Source: Micropterus salmoides (taxonomy: Eukaryota; Chordata; Actinopteri; Centrarchiformes; Centrarchidae). Taken from it: a stretch of 64,000 nucleotides of DNA. Below are positions 9,717 through 21,059 of the stretch, in pieces. How positions within the stretch are numbered: the first letter of the stretch is position 1; every line of letters starts with the position of its first letter. The stretch spans positions 41,005,499 to 41,069,498 of the forward strand of contig NW_024042261.1 in the NCBI RefSeq assembly GCF_014851395.1, in the 5' to 3' direction. A program made the position numbers and the translations under genes. Below the pieces are notes generated by a model. That model was not told the DNA's origin. It made no database searches and saw only the letters and a list, made by a program, of their open reading frames with translations.

Positions 9717-12700
9717 GTAAAACTTTTGCTGCTGTTGGACTACTGATCTTAGAGATTACACTTGTCACAGCTCTGCTTCTGAAATAATTAACAGGTTGGT
9801 CTGGTTCGGGTTATTCTCATTTTGTATTAGTTTAATATAATACAGCCCTCAATACAGTACTCTGAAATCTGTCTCAGCCTCAAAATCCAGTTCTGGTCGA
9901 GCTATAAGAGAATTATTCTAAATCAGAAAGGATGTTCTAAATCAGAAAGGATGTTTATCGTTTTGTGAACAAATATTACAGCAGGATTGTAAACAACAGT
10001 ACAGTCATGGTAATGTCATGTCATGTCTGCAAAATGTTCACTGACAACATTTCATGTGGGTTTTTTTAAATAGCCAGCTCCCTTGTAATGTTATCTCGTA
10101 GCATCTAAAACATATTTGGAAAAACTCAAGATCAGTATATAAACAATTTCATTTGCAAGGACCATGCCACAACAATATGTCATTTAAAGGTTTAATGAAT
10201 CTGAATGTGCGGATGGATAAATGGATGTAGAGGGGAAGGATGATGGTAGAAGAAGCCGTCTAATGGGCTGGTCTGGGAGGATGTATGAGTCAGAGTAGGG
10301 GTTTCACCAGACGGTATCTAGATGAGACATTAGAGATTTGAGCGGATGAGGGGATGAGGGGGTGAAAGGAAGGGAAAGGGAGGGAGGGTCGAGCAATCAG
10401 AGACAAACTTGGCTGAGAGCTGAGTAGCACAGGTAGACTTGTCAGATGATTAGGGGTGTGGTTTTGGTGTGGCGCTGCTCCCGAACGTAAGTTAACAAAT
10501 TAACATAATTTCTAAGAGACATGCTTGCCAAAGAAACAGACAGGGGAGGTGGGCTTGGATGGGAGAACAGAGGAAATTATTCTTTTGCTCAAATCAGCTT
10601 TTCAGACATATATTTTTACATATTTACATATTTTAGGCTGTTCACGTGTTGCTTTAGATTTAGGTTTAGACTCCACTTTCAGCAATGCACTTACGTGTTT
10701 GTATAGCCCCTCCTGTGGGCGCTCAAAAGTGGATTGTAAACAGATGATGAATGACAGAATATTAACACAGTTGCAATTATATAAAATATTTCTTTAAATA
10801 AGAAAAAATATAATTGCTGACAGATACTATTAAAATGTCCTCATAGCAGCTTACGACTACATTAAGTGTGTTCTAAACCATGTATTCAATATTTGTATAC
10901 TGCTTAAAATTGGTAGAAGGAGCTCAAATTAAAGTGCTTAATTAATTATTAATTAAAATGTGCTTCACAATTATCTAACAGGTGGGTAACTTTAATAACT
11001 TGTAATTATATAACATTATGTGTGTAAAAGTAAAGGTCAAAATCATTTAATTAAAAGAAACGTGCAACTGGGCATTGAATGTCTGTGATCCACTGATTCA
11101 AAGAGCTGTCTGCTGACAGATCCTGCAAATGTATACAAGAAACAGTGTTTGTTTCATTAACAGAAAGCTAATTCAGATGAATGATCTGTCACATCGTTTC
11201 AGTGTCTAACATGTTGTGAACCTTTGTCTTTGATCTACAGGTTGTGAGGCCTTGTCTGAAGTGAAGGGATGTGCATTAGGATGGATTGAATTCACCTGCA
11301 AATATCCAAAACCAAATGTAAAATATCAAAGTATTGATGTAGTTTCTCCCAAAGAAACCATACGTAGCTCTGAGAAGGATGTGTGGGAAAACAAAGGCAG
11401 AGTTTCCCTGTACCATGATCCAAAAAATAAAAAACTCAGAGTGGCCATTAAACAACTTGAACGTGAGGACTTTGGGGACTATAAGTGTAAATTTCACCAA
11501 CGATCAGACTCACCCCAGGACACAGAGGAAGTGAAATTGGATGTTGGTAAGAGACACTCATTTTCATTCAAATCCATTCTTTGGATCTAGAGCTTATATA
11601 TATATACATATTAAAATGTTAAGAACCTAATGCAAAGTATTTTGACTCCACATTCAGTGGAGTCACTTTCTATTTTAAGTCATCATCTACTTAGATAACC
11701 AAAATGGAAATCAATTTGCCATAAAGATCATATTCCAATACGTACTGTGTGGTGATATGTATTTCCATCTTGTGTTAGCACAGTATCACAGTGTTTCATG
11801 TTTTACCTTTCTTGTTTATTTGCAGAGACAGACGGCTGCCAGAATCAATTTATTCAAACTGCATACAGAACAGCTAAAACCACCATCACATCTGATTACA
11901 CAGGAAACAAATACAAGTTCTTCTGCAAAGACAACGGTTCAATCTGTGAGGATATTTTATCAACAAAATCCTCTCTGAAGTCAAACGGGACATTCACTCT
12001 CACAGAAACCAACAGTGGCTTCAGCATGTCCATCAGTAACGTGTCCTCACGTGATGCTGGTGTCTACTGGTGTGGAGTGGAAACACATGAAGGAAGTTAC
12101 AGAGCTGCTCTCAGAAAGATACAGCTGGAGGTTGAAGGTGAGCAGCACACATCTGACACTTTGAGTTTTGATCTATTCACACAGAAAATAAAGTGTCTGT
12201 CTGTCTCTCTACAGCTACTATTACTAACTTCACTGAGTTTCCAAATATCGGACAGAATCTCACATTCGGGTGTCGATATCCAAATGATGTTCCGATTAAA
12301 AAGTTCATCTGTAAGGGAGAAGATCCATCTATATGTCAACCTGTTAAAATGAACCAGAGTTAGTTCGTTTGTTAGTTTCCCTTTGGTAAAGAGCAAAACA
12401 TTTGGCAGCATCAGACCTTTTTCACAGAAGACATTTTTACATCACAGTAGGAAAAATACAGTTCAATTCAATTCAATTTTATTTATATAGCGCCAAATCA
12501 CAACAACAGTTATCTCACAGCGCTTTTCATAAAAGAGCAGGTCTAGACCATACTCTGTGATGATATTTACAGAAGCCCAACAGTTCCCACCAAGAGCAAG
12601 CACTAGGCGACAGAGGCAAGGAAAAACTTCCTTTTAAGAGGCAGAAACCTCGAGCAGAACCATGGCTCAGGGTGGGCGGCCATCTGCCTCGACCGGTTGG

Positions 12701-12743
12701 GGTGAAGGGGAGAGAGAGAGAGAGAGAGAGAGAGAGATGTAAG

Positions 12744-12774
<31 letters not shown>

Positions 12775-15700
12775 AAAGAGAGGGATTTAAGGAGAGAGAG
12801 AGGGGAGGGAGGCAGCCTACACAATATACACACAGAGGTACAGATAGTAAAGGTGATGTTGCTATAGACTAAATGAAAAAATGGTACAGATATTTATAAT
12901 AGTGTTAATGATTATAATAACTATAATAACAATAGGACTAGTAACAATAGTCGTTGTAGCAGAGGGTGTCGAGCAGGAACACAGGGGCAGCAGGTGACCC
13001 GCAACCACAGATCCAGACTCCACAGCTCCAGAGCCAGAAAACCTGCAGGAAGTGATAGGAGGAGAGAGGAGAGGGACGAGAAAGCACAAGACTACCAGAA
13101 AGGGGAGAAGTTGTGTTAGTAACATGCAATAATGGGATGAGGTTGCATACAGAGGGAGAGAAAGTAGAGGAGAGAGGAGCTCAGTGCATCATGGGAAATT
13201 CCCCGGCAGTCTAGGCCTATAGCAGCATAACTAAGGGATGGTTCAGGACTCACCTGAGCCAGCCCTAACTATAAGCTTTATCAAAGAGGAAAGTCTTAAG
13301 CCTACTCTTAAATGTGGAGATGGTGTCTGCCTCCTGAACCCAAACTGGAACCTGGTTCCACAGGAGAGGAGCTTGATAGCTGAATGCTCTGGCTCCTAGT
13401 CTACTTTTGGAGACTCTAGGAACCACAAGTAACCCTGCATTCTGGGAGCGCAGTGCTCTGGTGGGGTAATAAGGTACTATGAGCTCTTTAAGATAAGATG
13501 GTGCCTGACCGTTAAGAGCTTTGTAGGTAAGAAGAATGATTTTAAATTCTATTCTGGATTTTACTGGAAGCCAATGCAAAGAAGCTAAAACAGGAGAAAT
13601 GTGATCTCTTTTCCTGGTTCCTGTCAGAACACGTGCTGCAGCATTCTGGATCAGCTGAAGAGTCTTAATGGACTTTTTCGAGCAGCCTGATAATAAGGAA
13701 TTGCAGTAATCCAGCCTAGAAGTAACAAATGCATGGACTAGTTTTTCTGCATCATTTTTAGACAGGATGTTCCTGATTTTCGCAATATTACGTAGGTGAA
13801 AAAAGGCGGTCCTTGAAATTCGCTTAATTTGAGACTTAAACGACATGTCCTGATCAAAGATAACTCCAAGATTCCTCACAGTGGTGCTGGAGGCCAGGGC
13901 GATGCCATCCAGGGAAACTATATCTTTAGATAATGCGTCACGGAGGTGCTTAGGCCCCAGAGCAATAACTTCAGTTTTATCTGAGTTTAACATGAGAAAA
14001 TTACAGGTCATCCAGGTTTTAACATCCTGAAGGCACATTTGAAGTTTAGCTAACTGATGAGTTTCATCTGGCTTGATTGATAGATATAACTGAGTGTCAT
14101 CTGCATAACAATGAAAGCTTATGGAATGTTTCCTGATAATATTGCCTAATGGAAGCATATATAAAGTGAAGAGGATTGGTCCAAGGACAGATGCTTGAGG
14201 AACTCCATGAGTAACTTTGGCGTGCATGGAGGACTTATCATTAACATGTACAAACTGAAATCGATCTGATAAATAAGACTTAAACCAGCTTAGAGCGGTT
14301 CCTTTAATGCCAATGAAATATTCCAGTCTCTGCAATAGGATCTGATGGTCAATGGTATCAAATGCAGCACTAAGATCTAATAAAACCAGTACAGAGACAA
14401 GTCCTTTGTCTGATGCAATAAGGAGGTCGTTAGTAATTTTCACCAGTGCTGTCTCTGTGCTATGATGAGCTCTAAATCCTGACTGAAAATCCTCAAATAA
14501 ACTATTGCTCTGTAGAAAGTCACACAGCTGTTTAGCAACTGCTTTCTCCAGAACATTAGGGAGAAATGGAAGGTTAGATATAGGTCTATAGTTTGCTAAA
14601 ACATCCGGATCAAGTTTGGGCTTTTACAGGTGTAAATAATAAAATGAATGAGGGCTGAATTCCATTTAGCTGCTGCAGTTTCAGGGTCCTGATATTGTTC
14701 ATGCTGACTCACTGTCATGACTTACTGTTAGACTTGAATACAACAGATCCATTGTTAATGTTATTATTAACACTTATGCTTTTCCTGCCATTAAACAGAT
14801 AAGACCATTATTGAATTTATTGCCTTTATTATTGCATGTGATATACAATTTCAGTCACTGTCAACTGAAACAGTAAAAAAAAATTTTGGTTTCAGTTAAA
14901 AAGACACAACTGAACAACACTGACACAACTGTTAATTGGTGTCTCCGAAATTGTCCTTAGGTGTGGATGTGATTGGTTGTCTGTCTATGTGTGGCCCTGA
15001 GATGGACTGGTGACCTGTCCAGGGTGTACCCCGCGTTTTGCCCGATGTAAGCTTGGATTGGCTCCAGCTCCCCGCGACCCTGTTTGCAGGATAAGCGGTT
15101 GACGATGGATGGATGACCTTTTTGAAAAAAAAGGATCTTCTTGAACTTTGAATTTTCTCTAACTCATTCAGTATAAAACGTGCTTTGTGACCAGATCTGT
15201 CTGATCTGGGCATGTTACCACACAGTTGTTTACTGTCATATGCTTAAGGCTCTTTTCTAACTTATTTGCACCAGTCTTTGGGACTGTCACAGTGTGTAAC
15301 AATCGTCAAACAGCTGAATTGGTTTTTCCTTACTTGCTCTTGATCGAAGGCGCTCCACCCTTCATCTTGGCCCGAGCTGAACATATAGGTCACATAACAC
15401 ACTGGATTATAAACACAAGTCAAAGCGAGACCATCATTGCGAAAAAGAATGTGTCACAAAAATTATTTTACCTAGATTATTTTGTTTTCATAACTTGTGG
15501 AAGCCAAAATCATAATTTGAAATTGCAGAAGAAATCAGAACCTTTATAGTGTATGTGAAGAAGCAATTAAGCTTAAACTCATTAAGCCTTATAATTTGCT
15601 TTGTAAAAAAACATTTGACTTTTTTTTCAAATGGCTGTGAAATCCTGATGCTGCTTAATGCTTGTTTTAAGTTCCTGCACTTCTTCAGAGCAGCATTCTG

Positions 15701-18700
15701 CAGTGATGTGACAGCAGAACTTCATCAGCAACAACTAAAACCCAAGTGATCAATTCATAAACAGATTTAGTGTTGAGTGTTTCACTATGCATGTTTAATA
15801 CTGTTTAAGGATAATTAACATTCTGACCTCTAAGGGTTATTCTGTCTGTTCTCTTCACAAATTTAATTGTTTTCTTTTTCAGTATCACCAGCAGTATCAC
15901 CAGCAGTATCCACATCTCTGTTTTTTTCAACCCAGTCAACTACTGCATCTGCAGAGAGTCCTGGTAAGAGAGCACGTTTGACTTCTTAAATCTTCTGCTA
16001 GAGAAGAGCGGGGGGTGTTTAAAATGAAATTTCTATAAACGTCCACTTACAGTTTCTCAACACAGACAGCTGTGGATGATAATGACCCATGTTAAAAAAA
16101 ATAATTGTGGTTTATTTTGCAGGTGGCCCTGACGTCGTCATCACTGTGATCGTCTGTGTAGCTATGCTGCTGCTGCTGTTTGTGCTGATTTTGATCCTAA
16201 TCTGCAAACGTAAGAGTTATTACCAGTTTGCAGAAGAAACACTCACATTTTGTAAACAGAAAACCACATTAACAACAGCTCCACCCTGTGTGGAGGTGAG
16301 GACTAACAAGGCCAAAGAAGACACTCTATATCGTTTGTAGTGACTAAACATGACTTCTTTTTCATGTCTTGAAGTTAATGGACACAATGTTTTTATACAA
16401 AGAAAGGAAAAACTTCACTTATTTGCCAGACTTACAAGAGGAAACAAATAATTATAAATTTGTTGTAAAACAGAATTTCACAAAGTATAAACTGTTCATT
16501 TTCCCCAACTCACCAGCATGAGTCTGGTGCGAATTAGCCTCCACCTGAAATTACTCATGCGCAGTTTAGGAGAGATCCAATCTCAATGAGGATAACAAGA
16601 AAACAAGAAATAAATACCAGGTGTAAACACAAAGGCAAGATCCGATGGTTAAAGTAACATTATATAAAATTTGTTTTTGCGAGATTTGGTGTCAGTACTG
16701 TTGTGGGAATTTACATCACAGTAGGAATAACATAAGGAGTATAGGAGAGGAAAGGTTAAGGATAAACACATATATATCTATAAGACATAGCAATAATATT
16801 AATAATAATAATAATATAAGAAGATCATACATAAAAAATGAAATGTAAGAGGACACAATTTTCTGCCATAACAAGTGTTACATACAATAGCCGCATTTCC
16901 ATCTAACTGTCAATTGATGTTACACATGGCCGTAATAAACAAGGTGTATGGGTTGCAAACCAGAAATGAAACCAGTCACCTGGACCCGAGGACTATGAAT
17001 CTGAGATAAATGGATAGCGGTCCTCAGGAATATGTTTTAAGTTGCTACCAGCCATGTTTCAGTGCGTTATGGGAATAATAATGTCGCTTTAAGGCTTAAA
17101 GTTAAAGGCTTAAAGAGGTAGTGTCTCAATTTGATAAAAATTGGTGAAATTAATCCATTTATGTCCTTCTGCTTTTTTACTCAGCTATTGTTATCTTACT
17201 TTTGCTTCTTCCAGGATTTTCACATTTACAGAACACAAGAAATGGAGCAGCAGCACAGCACAAAAAGGTCAGTGTATAAATACAACTGTCCTCTACAGAA
17301 AAAAAAATTACCGCGTTTAAGCCACACAAAATTACGACTCATGTTTACGTTTATTGATGTAAGCGACCTCTAGTGGCAGTACAATGCAAACGCATTAAGG
17401 ATCGACTGGTGTTTTTTTTTTTTGGGCCGACCGATGACTGATATGTGGAACCGTAATACATTTGCTGTAAAATTTTTAATCTTGGTGTCAAAATTTTGAA
17501 TAACACAAACTCCAACACAAAACTTTGTTGAAAATAACAAGATTAAAGTTAATTGTCATGTTTAATCTTTAAAATAGTAAATTAAATGAATTAGAGATCC
17601 ATCCCAGAGATGGACTACTATAATTGAAAAATTATCATGAACTTTTCCTTTACCACCTGCTATTTATATTATGTGTGTGATGTGCTGCAAGTAGGCAAGT
17701 TAATTTTACTAAATGTAAAAATGTCACCACAAAGTGTAGGATAGGCTCTGCATGAAGACATTTACATTTATTAATTTAGCTGATGCTTTTATCCAAAGCA
17801 GCTTGCAATTGCTCTATATGTCAGAGGTCGCACGCCTCTGGAGCAACTAGGGGTTAAGAGTCTTGCTCAGGGACACAATGGTGTTTCACAGTGGATCTGA
17901 ACCCAGGTCTCTCACATGAAAGGAATGCATCTTATCCACTTCCCCATCACCAACCCAAGGTTAAAGAGCTGAGGTGGTTCGGTATGGTGTTTGTCCCAAC
18001 CCCCCCAGCACTGTGATAGAACGGCTGGGTAAGAAGTGACATTGACCAGCGCTGCGTTGCGCTCCAAGCTGAACATTTTTTCACTCTCGGTGACCGGAAA
18101 GCCCAGCGCTTGCCTCTCAACAAGCAGCTGAGTTTGCAAGCAGCTAGTAAATTTTAAGATACGTATCATCTCAGCTAAACAGTGTGGTGGCTCGCTTGTT
18201 CTATTGGCTACTTCCGCACAATAGTCAGTGTTGATAGGCTATTACTCGTGACTTGTAACCAATCAGCTAGTACTGTGGGCGGGACATTGCTCCACCACAC
18301 AGAGTGGTGAGTACAGACTGAAAGAAGCGGCTGCATCAGAGCCAAAGGAGCACATTTTTTAATTAATTGATTATATCGACAATCTGTTTTTGAAATGACC
18401 GATGCAGATTATTGGAAAAATGCTGAATATTGCCGCCGATAATCAGCCAGACCAGACGGTCCCTTATTATATAGCCATAAAGTTGCACTCCTGTGGTGGT
18501 GGGTTTGTTGGAGGAAAGCAATTTAGCCGCCTTTCACCTGAGTTCCAATGTGAAACAAGATTAATTTGTTTTTTTTAATAAAGTTAATTAGCATTAACTA
18601 ACTTCATAGTTTCAGGGTTAGCTAGTTAGCTAACCATATTAGGCTGCGTTCGAAAAGTCAAGAATAATCTTCTTTCCTAACCACCTTTCTTTGACCTCGA

Positions 18701-20141
18701 TGGAAAACGTCATGAGGTCAAAGAAAGATGTGTCCGCCATCTAAAGGCGGACATCACGGTGGATGGTACATAGCAAAAAAACAGATAGGGTAACAGTTAC
18801 CAAATAATGGACAGGGTTTTCACATTGAAAATGCTTGCTCACACTCACCCTCCTGCCCACCCATTCATCAACATAAATCCCAATTGTTGTATGTAAACAC
18901 AGTGTTTCCCACAGAATGACAGCCTAACTGAGGTGAGAGAGAGAGAGAGAGACTGTGCAGAAGGGGTGCTGAGCGAATAGCCTAGTATATGCACTGCCCG
19001 CAGCTCTGTGATCTAAATCGATTTTACCCATAGCCTAATAAAAAACAACAATAATCGAAATACTTCCAGGTCACTTGACTCAGTTAGGAACCTTCCTAAG
19101 CAAAAAAGACGCAGTTTGGACGCAGCCCTAGTCTTAAAGGCGTTGACAGAACCCCGTAGATCCCAAACCTCATCCTAACCTTCACAGTCAGTGATTGTAT
19201 GTATGTTGAATGGTAAACCCAACAGCTGTGTAGGTAGGGTTTGCCTCCTTTGTGTCACTCCACGTGTTTATGTCACGTGATTTCCAAAACGCTCATTTGA
19301 GTCGTATTTGGATATTGGTAAAAACGACTTATGTTGTCGTTTAGGTTTGAGGACTTGTTGGTATATATGAATGTTTGTGTGTGTTGTGGTACTGTATAGG
19401 TTGAATAGATATTGCTGGAATAATTGTGCAATAGCTGGATTACTCAAGTATGAGTGTTAAAAGAATAAGAAAGAACTTCTGGGACACTCACTTCATAGAA
19501 AAAACAATATAAATTAATATTGACCAACAAGGATGCAGAGTTTTCACTGTTTCAGTGACAGAATCTCCCTTTTTGCTACGTGTGGAGATCCTGTTGTGTT
19601 TGTTATGAATATTTTACCTACAGTGGTCAAATTTAGATGCAGGAGCACTACCACCTCTGATAACCAACTGGCACACACATTTCTTCCCTGTTTCTTCCCT
19701 GTTGCCTCTGAACAGAAACCAAGGAGGATAAACTCTCCCTATAAATTATTATACTGTTACCACAAGATAATTATCAAAAAACCACTGCAGACTACAATGG
19801 GAAATATGTTACTGTATGATATAATGTATATGGGAATGTTTTAAAACTTTAATTATTTAAACAATATTATTAAAAGCTATTGTTCTCTAAAATTGTATTT
19901 ATTTAATATCAGTTACTCAGAATCAGTTCTTATTATATGGATTTTATATGATTTTTTCAGACTGTATTTTTCATTCTGGTAGGATCATGTCTATGAGGAG
20001 ATACAGCAGACGCCAAACTCAGGAAATAAGATGAACTCGATTTATGCAACTGCCACCTTTCCCACAAACCCGTCTGCCTCGCAGCATTACTCCAGCATCA
20101 ACTTCCAAACAGCTCTGACAGAGTTTTTGGTGAGACAGTGA
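9677..20141 (+). CDS. Unit B1: pIgR/CD300-like receptor, two Ig domains, TM, short tail
   Basis: Predicted joined exons 9677-9716, 11241-11546, 11826-12137, 15883-15963, 16123-16209, 17215-17267 and 19983-20141 sum to 1038 nt, giving 345 residues plus stop. All borders are AG/GT, and the frame is kept throughout. Order: signal peptide (1-13), D1 (14-115), D2 (116-219), Ser/Thr/Pro stalk (220-246), TM (247-275), juxtamembrane (276-293) and tail (294-345) with YEEI and IYAT tyrosines. Family members are cell-surface immune receptors that bind lipids or Ig and signal through tail tyrosines or adaptors. Oddities: D2 has Ser138 where paralogues have the first Ig cysteine; a half-deleted D3 is skipped; the tail is shortened by a frameshift shared with B2; an L2 LINE sits in the D2-stalk intron. 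The TM has no charged residue. It may be functional, but this is not proven. Confidence 0.75.
10215..10556. other. B1-specific insertion in intron 1
   Basis: B1 and B2 introns align closely up to AATGAATCTGAATG and again from GAACAGAGGAAATT. B1 has about 340 extra bases between these points, G-rich in part (GAGGGGATGAGGGGGTG). I see no gene or terminal repeat in it. It could equally be a deletion in B2. Confidence 0.55.
11241..11546 (+). CDS. B1 D1 Ig exon
   Basis: 306 nt, phase 1 to 1. Shows GCEAL, GWIEFTCKYP (first Ig Cys), WENKGRVSLYHDP, LRVAIKQL and EDFGDYKCKF (second Ig Cys), ending LDVG. It lacks the YWCG signature of D2 and D3 and resembles the divergent first domain of fish pIgR-like proteins. 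Confidence 0.8.
11826..12137 (+). CDS. B1 D2 Ig exon (first Ig Cys replaced by Ser)
   Basis: 312 nt, phase 1 to 1. ETDGCQNQ start, KFFCKDNGSIC extra CD300-type cysteine pair, and DAGVYWCGVE. The codon at 11891-11893 is TCT (Ser) in TITSDY; the paralogues B2, C and E have TGT (TITCDY). The canonical intradomain disulfide cannot form in the usual way. Confidence 0.8.
12215..12363 (+). pseudogene. B1 D3 relic, truncated
   Basis: After CTACAG the frame reads ATITNFTEFPNIGQNLTF and on to GEDPSICQP, then leaves homology and stops at 12361-12363. The second half with YWCGAE and the donor are missing. The intact exon is 315 nt (36488-36802). It is expected to be skipped by splicing D2 to the stalk exon. 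Confidence 0.8.
12462..14624 (-). mobile_element. 5'-truncated L2-clade LINE with target-site duplication
   Basis: On the minus strand the RT frame is open from the 5' truncation at 14624 to 13265. It shows NYRPIS, FQSGFR, LLDLSAAFDTIDH (motif A), GVPQASVLGP (motif B; the usual PQG is PQA), YADDTQLY (catalytic motif C) and the terminal FKSRLKTFLFDKA. The 3' UTR (12462-13264) includes a GA microsatellite and ends in TTGAA pentamers, as in CR1/L2 elements. A five-base TACAG repeat flanks it at 12457-12461 and 14625-14629. The matching sites in B2 (about 26281) and C (about 40275) are empty, so insertion followed the unit duplication. No endonuclease or ORF1 is present, so it cannot move by itself. 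Confidence 0.88.
12708..12803. repeat. GA-rich microsatellite
   Basis: Imperfect (GA)n tract with short interruptions, inside the 3' UTR of the LINE. Confidence 0.9.
14636..14745 (+). repeat. Intronic block shared by all units (copy 2)
   Basis: Same block as at 1-115 but in direct orientation. It resumes the receptor intron straight after the LINE. Confidence 0.75.
14937..15115 (+). repeat. Dispersed retroelement-like tail ending in GATGGATGGATG
   Basis: Contains GGTGACCTGTCCAGGGTGTA and the short tandem GATGGATGGATG end. A fuller copy lies at 26690-26935. This unit is very common in fish genomes and its microsatellite end suggests a non-LTR retroelement tail. Class uncertain. Confidence 0.6.
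15883..15963 (+). CDS. B1 stalk exon
   Basis: 81 nt, phase 1 to 1, encoding VSPAVSPAVSTSLFFSTQ and TTASAESPG. Rich in Ser, Thr and Pro, as expected of an O-glycosylated stalk. Starts with two tandem copies of TATCACCAGCAG. Confidence 0.75.
16123..16209 (+). CDS. B1 transmembrane exon
   Basis: 87 nt. GGPDVV followed by a hydrophobic run (VIVCVAMLLLLFVLILILI) and a CK stop-transfer, donor AAAC|GTAAGAG. If unspliced, the frame stays open to 16340, which would give an alternative tail ending DTLYRL. Confidence 0.75.
17215..17267 (+). CDS. B1 cytoplasmic exon 1
   Basis: 53 nt between CCAG and GTCAGTG. Completes an Arg codon with the TM exon and reads RFSHLQNTRNGAAAQHKK, shifting phase 1 to 0. 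Confidence 0.65.
17755..17965 (-). repeat. tRNA-derived SINE, family 2
   Basis: Same repeat as 29405-29620, at the same place in the B1 intron. Contains TTTATCCAAAGCAG, CGCACGCCTCTGGAGC and GGATCTGAACCCAGGTCTC (reverse B box). Confidence 0.65.
18641..19130. mobile_element. MITE with terminal inverted repeats
   Basis: Begins TAGGCTGCGTTCGAA and ends TTGGACGCAGCCCTA, an imperfect terminal inverted repeat. Inside are two perfect foldbacks: 18685-18698 with 18714-18727 (CTTTCTTTGACCTC), and 18732-18738 with 18746-18752 (GTCCGCC). It has no coding capacity. A copy with an 84-base difference lies at 30598-31003 in B2. Confidence 0.7.
19983..20141 (+). CDS. B1 tail exon (frameshifted and shortened)
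   Basis: Reads DHVYEEIQQTPNSGNKMN, then SIYATATFPTNPSA, and ends FLVRQ at TGA 20139-20141. Compared with E (46938-47240), one base is missing at CCAAA-CAGC, which shifts the frame and removes about 45 residues with three further YxxV motifs. Neither remaining tyrosine fits the strict ITIM. Confidence 0.75.
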   Translation, partial: DHVYEEIQQTPNSGNKMNSIYATATFPTNPSASQHYSSINFQTALTEFLVRQ

Positions 20142-20622
20142 TCCTCAAACCCAGCTCTGCTGCCTGAAAATATTCTACTGTGAAGTAAAATCCAGCCTAC
20201 TGTACAGTCAGCCAGCCGTCCAGCTCTTCAGAGGATCCTCTCTACACAACAGTCAACAAGCCACAGCAGCACTGAGCAAAGATCAGCCCTGTCAATTTAT
20301 GACATTTACTACATGTATGGTCAAAATTTCAGGTCATTCATTGCTGATGTGGTTGTTTACAATGAATCCAGCTCAGACTTCAGGAACTTCACCAAGATAT
20401 TCAGATGTTGGACGCTGTCAACTTAAATCCCATCAATCCAGAGACACACGATTCACTTCATCATTCACTTCATTTTGCACCGATCTGTAATTACTAGAGG
20501 AGTCTTTCTTGTCTTGCTTCTGAAGCTCAGCTTTATATTACAGCTGATTATTATCTCATTACCTGATTTAACTTATCACAGATACTGTATATTGTTGACC
20601 TGGTCTGAATCAGAGTCCCAGA

Positions 20623-20628
20623 AATAAA
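20623..20628 (+). terminator. Candidate polyadenylation signal of B1
   Basis: AATAAA about 480 bases after the B1 stop, in the 3' flank. Position is plausible; no transcript evidence. Confidence 0.4.
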
Positions 20629-20870
20629 AGAAAATCCTTTCCCTACAATTCAGTGATATTTTTATGTGAAAACTTGCACACTGAGAAGATATTTTGAGAA
20701 CATATTTTTGACGACTACATTGACCATTTGAATTCACATTTAATTTCCAGATAAAGTGGCTATTCCTCTTTTTGTTTTGGTCAGTTATTTACTCATTTAG
20801 TGACGTGAAACACACCAACTAGACAACTGCACTGGGATCAAATCATTATTTTACATTACCTTGACAGCTG

Positions 20871-21040
20871 AGGTGGTGATGGTGCAGTGGATAAGATACA
20901 TGCCTTGAGACCTGGGTTCAATCTCCCCCTGTGACCCATCCACTGATGTGTCCCTGCGCAAGACACTTAACCCCTAATTCCTCCAGAGGCGTGCAACCTC
21001 TGACATAAAAAGCTTTGGATAAAAGCGACTTAATTTAAAG
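20871..21040 (+). repeat. tRNA-derived SINE, family 2
   Basis: A box TGGTGCAGTGG (20880-20890), B-box-like GGTTCAATCTC (20915-20925), then the CCAGAGGCGTGCAACCTCTG hairpin and GGATAAAAGCGACTTA at the end. Lies at the B1/B2 unit border; the inverse copy is at 5075-5205. Confidence 0.7.
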
Positions 21041-21059
21041 AAACTGTTTTAAAACTGGT

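Noticed and set aside
11241..12137. V-type exons as antigen-receptor V segments or NITR genes
   Set aside because: Exons end in splice donors with no recombination signal heptamer/nonamer, and DAGVYWCGVE with the extra cysteine pair fits CD300/pIgR-like receptors better than NITR.
16089..16340. TM exon frame taken as a complete small gene
   Set aside because: It starts in intron, has AG/GT borders at 16123 and 16209, and fits as one exon of B1; read-through remains only an alternative isoform.
19983..20141. ITIM in the B1 tail
   Set aside because: HVYEEI has His at -2 and SIYATA has Ala at +3; neither fits the strict S/I/V/L-x-Y-x-x-I/V/L pattern. The spacing also does not make a clean ITAM.
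20880..20925. tRNA-like A and B boxes at the B1/B2 border
   Set aside because: Part of SINE family 2, repeated at 5075, 17755 and 29405.
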